This document shows, piece by piece, positions 25,081 to 34,485 of a stretch of 64,000 nt of DNA. The stretch comes from Pythium myriotylum (Eukaryota > Oomycota > Peronosporomycetes > Pythiales > Pythiaceae). The translations under genes and the position numbers were made by a program. The number at the start of each line of letters is the position of its first letter. Position 1 is the stretch's first letter. The notes under the pieces were generated by a model. It did not search any database, was not told the origin of the DNA, and was given only the letters and a program-made list of their open reading frames with translations. The stretch spans positions 1,490,501 to 1,554,500 of the forward strand of contig JALJCQ010000030.1 of assembly GCA_023091665.1 (NCBI GenBank). The letters are read 5' to 3'.

Positions 25081-25856
25081 CTGCAGCGTAAATACTTGAC
25101 TTTTGTATACTAGTACTATTCCTATTGCAAAAATTATGACCACGAAAGGGTTAAATAAGCATTATCTAGCCATTATAGGAATATCGGTTGGATATTTACC
25201 GCCCAAAAAGCAGACGAGACAGGGGAAAACATTATATCGTCATTAAAGACCTTTACTATGAAAATCGGTCTATAAAAATCTCAAGTGAAAACGGTGCCAA
25301 CGAAAGGGTTGACGTAAAACGCGATTATCTCTAACATGAGGATGTTAGGATAAAACAGTTCCCATCTGTCGTGTTTGCAGATAATCCCGTGAGAGTGACA
25401 TTACAACACTATAAAACATCGAAATAGCTAATCTACGACTAGAGGTTGAGAGGACTGGCAGTGCAGGCAATGAAATAAGTGAATTCGTGGGTGTTAGGTG
25501 GTGACTGTAGAGAGCCTCCGTGAAGGCGGGGAGTGGTGCTCTAAATTGGTGAAATTGGCACTTGAGCGAGCTGCTATGTGCCACGAGGTCATCGGAGTCG
25601 ATTATCGACGGATCGAACAGAACAACTGTTTGGTTCTACGTTTCACACATTTATGTGTTCAAAATTCACATTAGTCGTGATTGTTCGGTTTGCGCTTGAA
25701 CTGAGACCCGTTTTCGGAGAGTAACAGACCACGCCGCGGACGACCACAAATAACTAAGTAGAGTACAGGGACCTCGTCACCGGGTTGACCGCAGCCACCC
25801 AGTTCCAATGGGCGTCACTAGAGGTGGTCGGCGATAGTATGCTCATTATCTAGCAA
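25081..25856. other. AT-rich non-coding stretch, probable transposon debris
   Basis: Base composition drops sharply compared with the array and the gene block. The 11 bp string ACGAAAGGGTT occurs twice, near 25143 and 25301. The short ORFs show no family resemblance that I recognise. I see no gene here. Confidence 0.5.
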
Positions 25857-26159
25857 ATGAAGAGGTACATGGCACCTCTGAACCAGAGCCTCCAGCGCTC
25901 CTATGCTGTCGCTCGACGCTTAGCGGACATCCTCGGCGTCCGCACTTGGAAGCATCACTCGCGAGCAGCCAACCGTATGGCAGACGCAGCGGCCAATCTC
26001 GCCATGGACGAGGAACGTAGCAGTCAGGTTCTTCACCCAACTCATCGACCAGAGCACAAGCAAATTGCTGCGCTACTTAGCAGCAACATTGCGAATTACA
26101 GAATAGGACTTCAATCCTTACCAGGCGCTTCACGTTTCACGCCGGCTCTTGATTTCTAG
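25857..26159 (+). pseudogene. RNase H domain remnant of a non-LTR retrotransposon
   Basis: A 100-codon open frame whose centre (residues about 25-52) reads GVRTWKHHSRAANRMADAAA followed by NLAMD. This is the C-terminal half of a retrotransposon RNase H domain, in which an R-x-x-N-x-x-AD-x-x-AN motif carries the last catalytic Asp. The N-terminal RNase H part and any reverse transcriptase are absent, so it is a truncated dead copy. The ATG is a chance start within the frame. A cellular reverse-transcriptase-like (RVT_3) protein is less likely in this debris-rich stretch. Confidence 0.6.
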
Positions 26160-26878
26160 ACGAGTAAACCAATAGACTTCACATTGATGATGATGGAGGG
26201 TAACAGACAACATGCAAATACTAACGTTAACTTCTTCGCGACAGGCTTAGAAGTGTTTGCTAAACATGGCTACATCAAGTTTATTGTGCTTTGCAGACTT
26301 GCTGTCGCTCCGATCTAAGCCTTACTTCGGGCTTGCAGATCGAAGATGTGAATATATATCGGAGCAGTAGATCTGAGCACCAATTTAAATCGGAGGCCAG
26401 ATCGTATCTGTCAGGCAGCTATGTCACTAGATTTATCTATCCGTCTCGGAGTCAATTGGTTCAGCTTGTATAGGAACGGCCGACCTACGCAACTGGCACC
26501 AGTTCGATTCCCTCCTGTGTCGTTGATTCTGTACCCTAGTGCCCCATGGGGGAAGTCCCAAAGGAGGGTGGGATGGATGAGCTGGGTTTTTGAATGAAGA
26601 AGGGTGCGTCTCGCGGCGAGGAGTTTTACCTTTTTTTGCTAGGAACCAACCTTCTTTTGAATACGGTTCTATTGCTTTCTAGGGTGAGCTAGAGTCGAGT
26701 GACTGACTAAGCACAAAACAAGGTAATTGAGACTGTCTATACCACCCTATATTCATATTTTTCAAATTTACCACCCCATTTTGGCATTTGGGTATATTGT
26801 TGGCTATGCTGTGGCTCGACAGAGTGTCAGCATGAATGCCGCACGACATTTCCACGCACCACTTCCTCTCCCGCTACG
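26160..26878. other. intergenic, no recognisable gene
   Basis: AT-rich sequence with a few short ORFs and no domain signal. A G-rich patch near 26540-26600 precedes a T-rich stretch. Nothing can be assigned. Confidence 0.4.
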
Positions 26879-27781
26879 ATGACCACCCCTCGCGCAGCTC
26901 TCCTCCCTACGTCTACAGATCTCCTCGGCGAGATTAGCTTTCGTCGCGGTGAGCGCGCTGGGAACCCGCGCAGAGGAGAGACCCGGCAGGTGTTTTTTTT
27001 TTTTTTTTTTTTTTTTTTTATCGATGGGGGCTTTGCTGTGCTTCGAGAGAAGCTCGTGCGCTTTCTCCAGGAGCCACCGTTTACGACCGACGCTAGTACG
27101 CTCCTCGAGGAAGACATCTACATCAAGGCCAGCAAGAACGCCGCTCAGGTGGCGTACCGGGTCTTTGATCGAGCTGCGTTTGAGACGCTGCTGCGGGAGC
27201 GCTGGTCCCACATCACCCAAGCGGACGTTGACAGGCTGGCGTCCGGAGAGACAGACCCTGCTCGTGTAGGACGTCTCGTTGCTGCCAGGTTTAGCTTCCA
27301 GTTCTTTATGTACGTCTCGATCGCGGGCACCACGCCAAGGCCCGCTCTCCGACGTGCCACCACGTCGCGCATCGTCGGTTCGACACAGGCCGTTGCCGAA
27401 TTTGCACGCACCCAGGCGCTCGGCCCGATCACCACCAACCATCTCATCGTCACGCACGCTCGGCAGCCAGAAGGTACGCCGGTCCAGCTTCCCGCGGATA
27501 ACACCACGCGTCAGGCACGCGCGTTGGACGACCTCATCGTCGCCGCGGAAGCTCCTCGTACAGGAGACGACGACGCTGCCACAATCGAGGTTGAGGTCGG
27601 TGGCGTTTGGGTCCGTCTTCGCGTTCGGCTCTCCACTCTCCGTCTCGCGCTCGGCCTCCCTGCCCACGACATGTTCTCACGCGGGATCTTCCACGGCTTC
27701 ACGCCTGTGGCTCCGTCGGCAACCAACGCGGATCTCGAAGATGAAGATCACCAGCAAGACGATGAGGAAATGGCTGTGTAA
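26879..27781 (+). CDS. hypothetical protein, possible companion ORF of the adjacent transposon
   Basis: A 300-codon frame encoding a protein I do not recognise. An N-terminal segment of about 37 residues is followed by nine Phe, encoded by a run of 27 T at 26993-27019 that keeps the frame open. The body (about 50-270) is rich in Arg, Ala and Thr with regular helices and a valine-rich segment (IEVEVGGVWVRLRVRL). The tail is acidic (LEDEDHQQDDEEMAV). Its stop lies 27 bp from the stop of the convergent transposase at 27809, so the two may belong to one element. The T tract could be a reversed poly(A) scar, a long-read error or a real low-complexity insert. Start and intactness are uncertain. Confidence 0.4.
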   Translation: MTTPRAALLPTSTDLLGEISFRRGERAGNPRRGETRQVFFFFFFFFFIDGGFAVLREKLVRFLQEPPFTTDASTLLEEDIYIKASKNAAQVAYRVFDRAAFETLLRERWSHITQADVDRLASGETDPARVGRLVAARFSFQFFMYVSIAGTTPRPALRRATTSRIVGSTQAVAEFARTQALGPITTNHLIVTHARQPEGTPVQLPADNTTRQARALDDLIVAAEAPRTGDDDAATIEVEVGGVWVRLRVRLSTLRLALGLPAHDMFSRGIFHGFTPVAPSATNADLEDEDHQQDDEEMAV

Positions 27782-27808
27782 AGAGCAAATATATTCCATT
27801 TTACGGAG

Positions 27809-28875
27809 CTATTTATTGTCGTCGAACGCGTTCTCTCTAAGCTCTACGGTTGCGTATCCACAGTGTACCAAGACGCCGGAAAATCCAGTCGCTTGACAGC
27901 AATTGAGCATTGCCGCTCGTAGCACGAGCTCTGGGTACAACGGAAATACCAGGTTGGCGTTTTTCTGGATCCACGCTTTGAGTCGACCAAAGCCGAACTC
28001 TATGGGGTTGAGGTGCGGGGCATAAGGAGGGAGGAATAGCAACCGCGCGCCTGCCATATGAATGACCTACACTCAGCAGAATATACAGCGATCAGTGACA
28101 GCTAAGCGTATTCGTCTCTAGTAAACGCACCTCCTCGAGCTCGGGGTACATATGGATCTTGGCGTTGTCCACGATCACGATGGAGCGAGGGAGTGGCCAT
28201 GGATTTAGCAGCGGTACAACGGAAGAGACAAAAGCGTCATGGAGCGATCCACGGGTGAACGTTCCAGTCGTCGTTCGCCACGCGATAAAGCCGGTATGAT
28301 CGAGCGCCGCCGTACAGGAGACTCGATTGCCGCGAGAGAAGGGAAGCTTGACGATTGCAGGAACGTTCCGCTCTGACCAGGCGTAGCGTCGAAATGCGTG
28401 GCGTCCGTCCTTGGACGTTTCATCGATAAACAGCATTTGCTCGGGGCAGGAGTAGATCGCAGCCAGCTTGGCCTTGTAGTTGGCGACTTCTTGGGGGACG
28501 CACGCATTCGCGTGCCGCTCGCGTGAGGACCTTTCGAGACGAACCTAAATCGAAATTCAGAGCGCGGCAGATGGTGCTAATCGATGTGCGCCGCGCTTCT
28601 GGATATACAAGGCGGAGATGTGCCTGAAGCTCCTCCAGGTAGAACGTCGGATGTCCTTTCACGTACTCTTTGACACCTTTCAAAACGTGAGGCGGCCAGC
28701 TTGCGGTTCGTTGCCGCGGGCGGTCTTCCCTAACGACGCCATCTCGCTTGAAGCGCGAATACCACCGCTGTAACGTACGCACTGTGGGACCAAGGACGTC
28801 ACTCACATAGGTCACGTGGATGCCGTAGACATGAAGCAGCGCGATCGCCCGCCATCTGAGGTCATCTGAGAACAT
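27809..28875 (-). pseudogene. Tc1/mariner-IS630 type DDE transposase, frameshifted
   Basis: N-terminal helix-turn-helix region (about 1-120) starting MFSDDLRWRAIALLHVYGI, followed by a DDE_3 catalytic core. The acidic residues are visible in LFIDETSKDG (first Asp), IVIVDNAKIH (second Asp) and LPPYAPHLNPIE (final Glu). A 64 bp GT-AG intron at 28067-28130 joins ELEE to VIHMAGARLL in frame. Near 28506 one extra base breaks the frame between RAARE and CVPQEV. Without the intron and this single shift the frame is continuous, so the copy is young or only recently inactivated. Transposases of this type are common in oomycete genomes. I did not find convincing terminal inverted repeats. Confidence 0.82.
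28067..28130 (-). other. putative intron within the transposase gene
   Basis: Donor GTGCGT and acceptor GTGTAG. Removal restores the frame between the second Asp motif and the NPIE motif, and the intervening frame would otherwise stop. Confidence 0.65.
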
Positions 28876-28912
28876 GACTCCACAACGCTGTGCTGATAGT
28901 TACTGAATGGTG

Positions 28913-28945
28913 CTCCGATTGTCGCCGTTAAAACGACAATCGGAG
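28913..28945. repeat. 12 bp perfect inverted repeat with 9 nt loop
   Basis: CTCCGATTGTCG, loop CCGTTAAAA, CGACAATCGGAG, starting 38 bp upstream of the transposase start. It may be a subterminal transposon repeat or a hairpin in the 5' leader. Confidence 0.6.
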
Positions 28946-30640
28946 ATGTCTCTGCTAGATAGGAGATGATCTGCTCTGCTGCAGTCACTGTAACGAGGTT
29001 TCAGGGTCCAGATAGGAGGACATTTGAACATATCCGAGGTGCGGCACGCAAAAATGAGTCCAGATCTGATCGATTTTGAAGGGGTGGGTGGCCAGATCAG
29101 TCCGAAGTAGATTGAAAACGACAAAAGGACTGCAAGCCACAATACCTGGTCGAGTCCAAAAGAGCTTTCATTGTCGTTATTGGGTTAGATGGCTGTTGAA
29201 TGATTTGAACAGTACCATCAGCCGTCTATCACAACTGATGATGGATGAAGGACGACAATCACAAAAGACATCGATCACTGCGATCACTCACACCCCTCAG
29301 CACACAGTGGGTTGTACAATCGAACTCATCATGTACAGTCGAACTCACAATCGATTTGTTGCTCAGCCACGACCCCACCCCATCGACTGCCATATCCCGC
29401 TGGTCTGGCGGTACCACAATACGTGCGTACTCCCCTAATCTGTTCGTGGAGGGGGAACATATAGCAAGCGTTGCGTGGTATCACCATTCTCGGCGAAGGT
29501 AGGAGACAAGTCGTTTGGGAGTTTCGAGTCTCGTCTTCGAGCCATCTCCTGCTGATGTTTAGTTTCGATCAAACTAACTGAGAAAGGTTACCGGCGATTG
29601 GCACCAGGCGTGCTCCGATAAACGGCTGCCTGTCTGATGGGTGCCATGATATCCTTTAGTTACTGATCCGAGGCGTTGATTCTACATTTGCACGTTTGCC
29701 CTCAAATAACAGTTCTAATACATACAACTTCATACTTTAAAAGTCCACCTGCGTGCGATTACAATTCTCTGCTCTTCGAGCGCAAATTCGTCGTGCGCTC
29801 TATACTCAAACAAACCAATCGCAGATCTTATGATCTATTGCTCTCGATTTATCCTTCCAAAAACTTAGGACACTTGAATCTCTGGAACATGATACCCGCT
29901 ACGATTTGCAATGATTTTTTCCCCGGAAACCTCTACTAATATATAGCAGTACCGTACCAATATTATGCAATTTTCAAGATACCTCCACCTTTCACAATTC
30001 ATAAATAAACTGCGATATTGGATGTTTTTCTCTACTAAAGAAAAATACCCCTCCCAAACAATATTTTTCTGAGCTTAGCTGCAAACAAATTTTATGTTTG
30101 CTGTTTTGCAAAATTTAATACAAAGATGGGAAATTGATAATCCCGACAGAGCTGGTAGTTCTCCTTCGGAGCACTGCCAATATAAATCGCTTCATCGACC
30201 ATAAATCGATTTATTCTGGCGTCGTGTTCGAATGCATAAATCGTTTTATTCTGCCTGATAAATCGATTTATGTCGGGATCGAACACGGCCATACCCTCGA
30301 ACACAGCCCTGGTTTTTTGTTTTGATGTTTCGCAACGTCCAGTGTTGACTGTACTGCAGGTGGTGCCTAATCTTGTCTAAATAAGGTGTCAATCTGAGGC
30401 GGTGCTTAAATATGGTGTCAATCTGACCAAACACGTTGAGGAAACCATTTAGTTTCAAGGACGCATGTTACAAAACGCAATCTCGCTGCGTGAACGAATG
30501 CCTGTGGAGTCGTGATATGCAGTCACTATCGCATCTTCAGATCGAATGCTCCTTCTCAAACAGAAGAGTCCGGTGATCAAGTGCGTCATCCACGACAGCG
30601 TTGCAGATGGCACATGGTTCTTTCCGATGAAGTAATTTTA
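28946..30640. other. AT-rich gene-free stretch with small repeats
   Basis: No ORF shows family resemblance. At about 30177-30295 an approximately 57 bp motif with the palindrome ATAAATCGATTTAT is imperfectly repeated twice. At about 30360-30430 a GGTGTCAATCTGA motif also occurs twice. Composition suggests decayed transposon sequence. Confidence 0.45.
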
Positions 30641-32686
30641 TTAGTTTGATTGCTCCACAACTAGACGGAATGGATCTCTGACATCATTCAGTGGGTGGAA
30701 AGAGTCAGTGAGTGGAATCCACAATGGGAGAAGAAACATTGCGTTTCGCGAACTTTGTCGGAGACACCGTTGCAGCAGTTTGCAGACACTGCAACGATTG
30801 TACAACCACCAGTCGTCCACCAAAATCCAACCTAATTCTACTCAGCGAACTGGACGATATGGGAGTTTGACTGTGTTTGTGTGTACGATTCTGGTGGCTA
30901 GACAGCTCAACCAAATGGGACCACCAGCTGGATAGGCTGAACACGATGGTTCGTGCCTTCAATCTGAACCGATCTCGGCGACCAATTTGTGGACTGAACA
31001 AACCACGTCCTTTCACAACGACGAAGCCACCTTTAATAACCATGGTATTAGTTTCCAGCAATAAAGAATCCACGAGAAGGGGTGCACCCCTGGCGTTGAA
31101 TGAAGTGCAACCGTGCACTTTATTTGAGGGGACGGGGTGCGCGTCAGACAAACAGAACGCGAAGGTTCGAATTTTCATCCATCTGGATAGCCGCAGTGTA
31201 CATAGGCACCCATCTCTGGTTCAACGTCACCCTTCCGTTCAGTGCGCGACCGGCGTGGGAAAGGAACTTGATCCTCGCGGCCGTGGTGGCTTCTCTGGGA
31301 GCCAGTTGCTCGCTTCCTCCATCCTCCGTTTCCCGCGTCGCAAGCGCGTGGAGACTCGCGCTTAACGGGTGACGCTGGAGACGTGATCGTCCGCCGAGCG
31401 ACATTGAGTCAAGGCTGCAGCTGGGCGTTTCGCTGCTGCGCTTTGGGAAAAAGAGAAGTTGCCAGCTGCAAAAGTGGTCACCGTTGATGTAAACTAGGTG
31501 ATTCGCAAGCGCTCGTGGATGTTCCACGCCATGTGGAGCCACGGTCACTCATCGCGGATGGGTGCAGCCACTTCAGTCGAACGAACCGAAATGCCCAGAA
31601 AGTTAGCACGGCCATGTTCGTGCCCAGACAAGCAATCATCACGCGAGTGCCTGCCCCGATGCAGGGCTAGGGATTCGAAATAGAAATGCTCTCCTTCTCC
31701 GCCGCGACTGCCCTCCTTTCTCCCACGGACGTACGTACGGGACTGACTCGGAAGGTCTCGTCAGCCGCCAAGTGGGACTCGATTTGCTGCGCGTTCGCGG
31801 GCCAGAGACCGAGCTGGCAACGTCCCCCCGCCTTGCGTGGTCTCGTCCCGCCACAAGTTTCGGCGGTTGGCGTCCATCTCCATTGGGCACTTGCGAGTCT
31901 TCCCTCCTCCTCAACTTCGCGAGCCTTCTCGTCAACCCAAGTCGCTCGACTCGGCAGCCCGTCATCTGACGAGCCCCGTGTTCCCCCCTCCTCCCTCCTC
32001 CCAGTGTCGTCAGTAGTGGACGGAGTGAGTCTGTTGACAGAAAGCACTGCTCATCCAACGAGGGGAAGGTCTCCCTGGCTCCACCTGCTCTCCCTCTCAG
32101 CAGGAGAAAAGCCGCGCTTCGTCCACGGTAACGCCTGACGCCTCTTTGCCCTGCCCTCATTGTGGTCTTGTGGTCGGACCTGTGATTCCGTACGGCAAGA
32201 ACTGTAGGCTCCCTTCCCTCTGTCTCTTCCCTTCCCCGACGTGCCAGACAACGTCTTCGTGCCAGCCGCCGAGTCTCGCTGCTACTCTCCATCTTGCCAA
32301 AGATCTGACCAGCGCCGTGGACTGTTTGCGACCACGTGGCGAGAACAAGTGGTGTGCGGTGGGTGCTCGCAACCAGATTTGTTCGAGCCGCTGGTTTTCG
32401 CGAGGCGAGAAAGACCAAACAACGCGACGGCAAGGGCCTTCCGCCGGTCGCGTCCATTCGCGCTCTTGCAGCCCACCGGACGCGAAGGATCCGCGAAGCT
32501 GCGCAGCGTCTGCTCAAGCCCTCGAAAGCTTGCGTTGATTGCACTGGCCACACCAGCAGATACCCCTGCTGCGAACCGTCGCCGTGCCGAGCCTTCGTCA
32601 CAATCCCACTGACTACCGTGCTGCTCACGGCTGAAAGAGATAACTTCGTCAGGTCGGAACAACAGTGTCCTTCCAACAAGCGGAAG
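30641..32686. other. intergenic and upstream region of the zinc-repeat gene; no supported gene
   Basis: Contains several overlapping open frames on both strands that lack recognisable domains. Two palindromes are seen, GGGGTGCACCCC at 31079-31090 and AAGTGCA/TGCACTT at 31103-31120. The 31690-32120 stretch is pyrimidine-rich on the plus strand. The open frame at 32336-32686 is in phase with the next gene, but its composition does not suggest protein, so it is treated as 5' leader or promoter. Confidence 0.4.
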
Positions 32687-34071
32687 ATGCATCCAGGAGA
32701 AAACCTCGACGGCCGGCGACTCGGGGGTCGAGACTACTACGAAGACGACGAGCGCAAGGGCCGAGAGTCACCCGGCGCCTGGAAAGAGTGTGCGCACGCA
32801 GAGCAGCACCACGCGCTGCTGCCGCTACCGGCCACGGCGCTGCCGAGCCACACTCTTCACTCGATCGCCTACGACCGGCGCCGGGCCGATCTCTTCCCTC
32901 ACGAAGTCAAGTTCTCCCCGCCGCCGTTCGTCGGGGAGAGCCGGCGACGAGACCACCCGCTCAGCTACAGCACTGTCTTCCCTGCGAACCCCTTCGGACA
33001 AGACCGAAGACACCATTTCCAGCACCACACCCATTTCCGAGCCGAGTCACCGCCGATGGAGCGGAGGTATAGCGTCGCCGAGTCGGAGCAGAGCAGCACG
33101 CCGCCCCGAGGAGGCAAAGGATCCCTGGCCTTCATTTTGGACGACAAGGAGCCCGAAGAGAAAGACCAGCGCATGGATGTTGAACCGCCCCTCTCGCGTC
33201 TCCACCTCCACGACAGTTCATCCCGAGATGGCTATGACGACGGAGACTCGAGCGATACTAGTTTAGGTGGGCCACCTCCTTTGCTCCGTTCTCGTGTCTT
33301 CTTCCCAGTACTAACTAACGAGGACATGACTTGACAGAGAGATACGCCCATTCTGGCAGTGAGCGACGCAGTCCGCCGTCTGTCCGAGATGGAAGCAGCG
33401 GCGGCCGCAAGAGCAGCGTAAAAAAGTCGCGGATATGTAAAGTGGAAAACTGCACGCGTTACGTCGTGAACAAGGGCCTCTGCATCGGCCACGGGGTGCG
33501 TTTCCTTCGTTCCAAATATCTCATCTGCGTCGGGGAAGCTCACGACGGCGGTCTCGTACGCAGGGAGGCAAGCGCTGTGCTGTCGCGGGCTGCACGAGCA
33601 GCGCCAAAAATATGGGCGTCTGTTGGAAGCACGGTCCGTCTTCCCCTGCCGTTCTTTCCACGGAGCGAGATCTGACGCGTGATTTGCAGGCGGCTCGACC
33701 AAGTGCACGGTGGATAACTGCGAGAACCGCGCCAAATCGCGCGGCGTGTGCTGGTCCCACGGTGGCGGTGCGTTCGCTGGGCCGCGGACTGTCTCCCTTT
33801 CCCCTCCCTGACGTCTCGTTTTCCATTGGGCGCAGGTCGCAAGTGCAAAGAGGACGGATGCGCCAAGACGGCCGTCTCGAACGGGCTTTGCTGGGCGCAC
33901 GGCGGCGGTAGGTTTCTCTGTGGGCTGCCCTCGTGGGGAGCTCTCGCTGACGCGTGCGTGCTTGGCGTAGGCAAGCGCTGTGTGGTCGAGGGCTGCAAGA
34001 AGCCCGCGTACGAGCGCAACGGCAACCTCTGCACGCTGCACAAGGGCGGCACGCACGCGCCGAGCGCCTAG
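32687..34071 (+). CDS. CX4CX9CX2H-repeat nuclear protein (WRKY19-like annotation class)
   Basis: Six exons: 32687-33266, 33338-33495, 33564-33633, 33690-33767, 33836-33907 and 33971-34071, giving 352 codons plus stop. Residues 1-230 are disordered, with His-, Pro- and Ser/Arg-rich stretches. Residues about 235-350 hold five tandem zinc-binding-like repeats of form C-x4-C-x9-C-x2-H-G-G (the last has 11 instead of 9). Example: CKVENCTRYVVNKGLCIGHG. Databases name such oomycete proteins 'WRKY transcription factor 19' because of similar repeats in the plant protein, but there is no WRKYGQK motif. DNA or protein binding in the nucleus is an inference. Four introns fall at nearly the same point after the CxxH-G of each repeat. 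The start at 32687 was chosen because upstream in-frame codons look non-coding. Confidence 0.8.
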
Positions 34072-34485
34072 TCGGGCCGCGCCCAGACGTCTGCCCTCCT
34101 GCTCCCCCCTTATAATAATTAAGCCTCCCCCCCCGTCGCCACTTGCCCCTCCTGGTCTTCGGCGTCCGAGAGGACCATGTGAAATCCGAGCTGCCGGACG
34201 ACCGCGGCCGAGCTCGAGTCTTCGGTCCGGAGAGCGGACCGACGAATCTCCGGCCAGTGCCTCTTCGCTGGATTGGATCCAGGAGACAGGGTTGTGGGAT
34301 CGCCCAGCGAACCACATAGACACGCGGGCGGGCGTGAGGCAGGCCCGGAGTCCGGAGTCCGGAGAAGCACCCCCGTCCAGAACAACTTCAACTGGTCGGC
34401 CGTCCAGACCTCCCAGAAGTGATACCCGGCCGAGGAATCGACCCTCGCAGGACCTGACGATGTGGGAGAAGTGGCCGTCATCACC
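34072..34485. promoter_or_regulatory. intergenic, 5' region of the CHAT gene
   Basis: 414 bp between two plus-strand genes. Contains a run of nine C near 34127 and an AGTCCGG doublet near 34350. No oomycete Inr/FPR-type core motif was recognised. Confidence 0.35.

Noticed and set aside
26480..26525. tRNA-like T arm (AGTTCGATTCCC)
   Set aside because: No pairing T stem, acceptor stem or anticodon arm could be formed around it.
29676..29939. 87-codon ORF in AT-rich DNA
   Set aside because: Random-looking composition, no homology signal, surrounded by stops and repeats.
30705..31178. 157-codon minus-strand ORF
   Set aside because: No domain, and equally open frames occur on the opposite strand; a Cys/His patch in a plus-strand frame near 30730 is too short to call an integrase finger.
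31639..32679. 346-codon minus-strand ORF
   Set aside because: Arg/Ser-rich, no recognisable domain, antisense to the likely 5' region of the zinc-repeat gene, with competing long frames on the other strand.
32336..32686. N-terminal extension of the zinc-repeat protein
   Set aside because: In frame but with non-coding-like composition; the ATG at 32687 gives a more plausible start. Transcript data could reverse this.
33232..34323. 363-codon minus-strand ORF
   Set aside because: Antisense shadow of the zinc-repeat exons, which have clear splice logic and repeated motifs.
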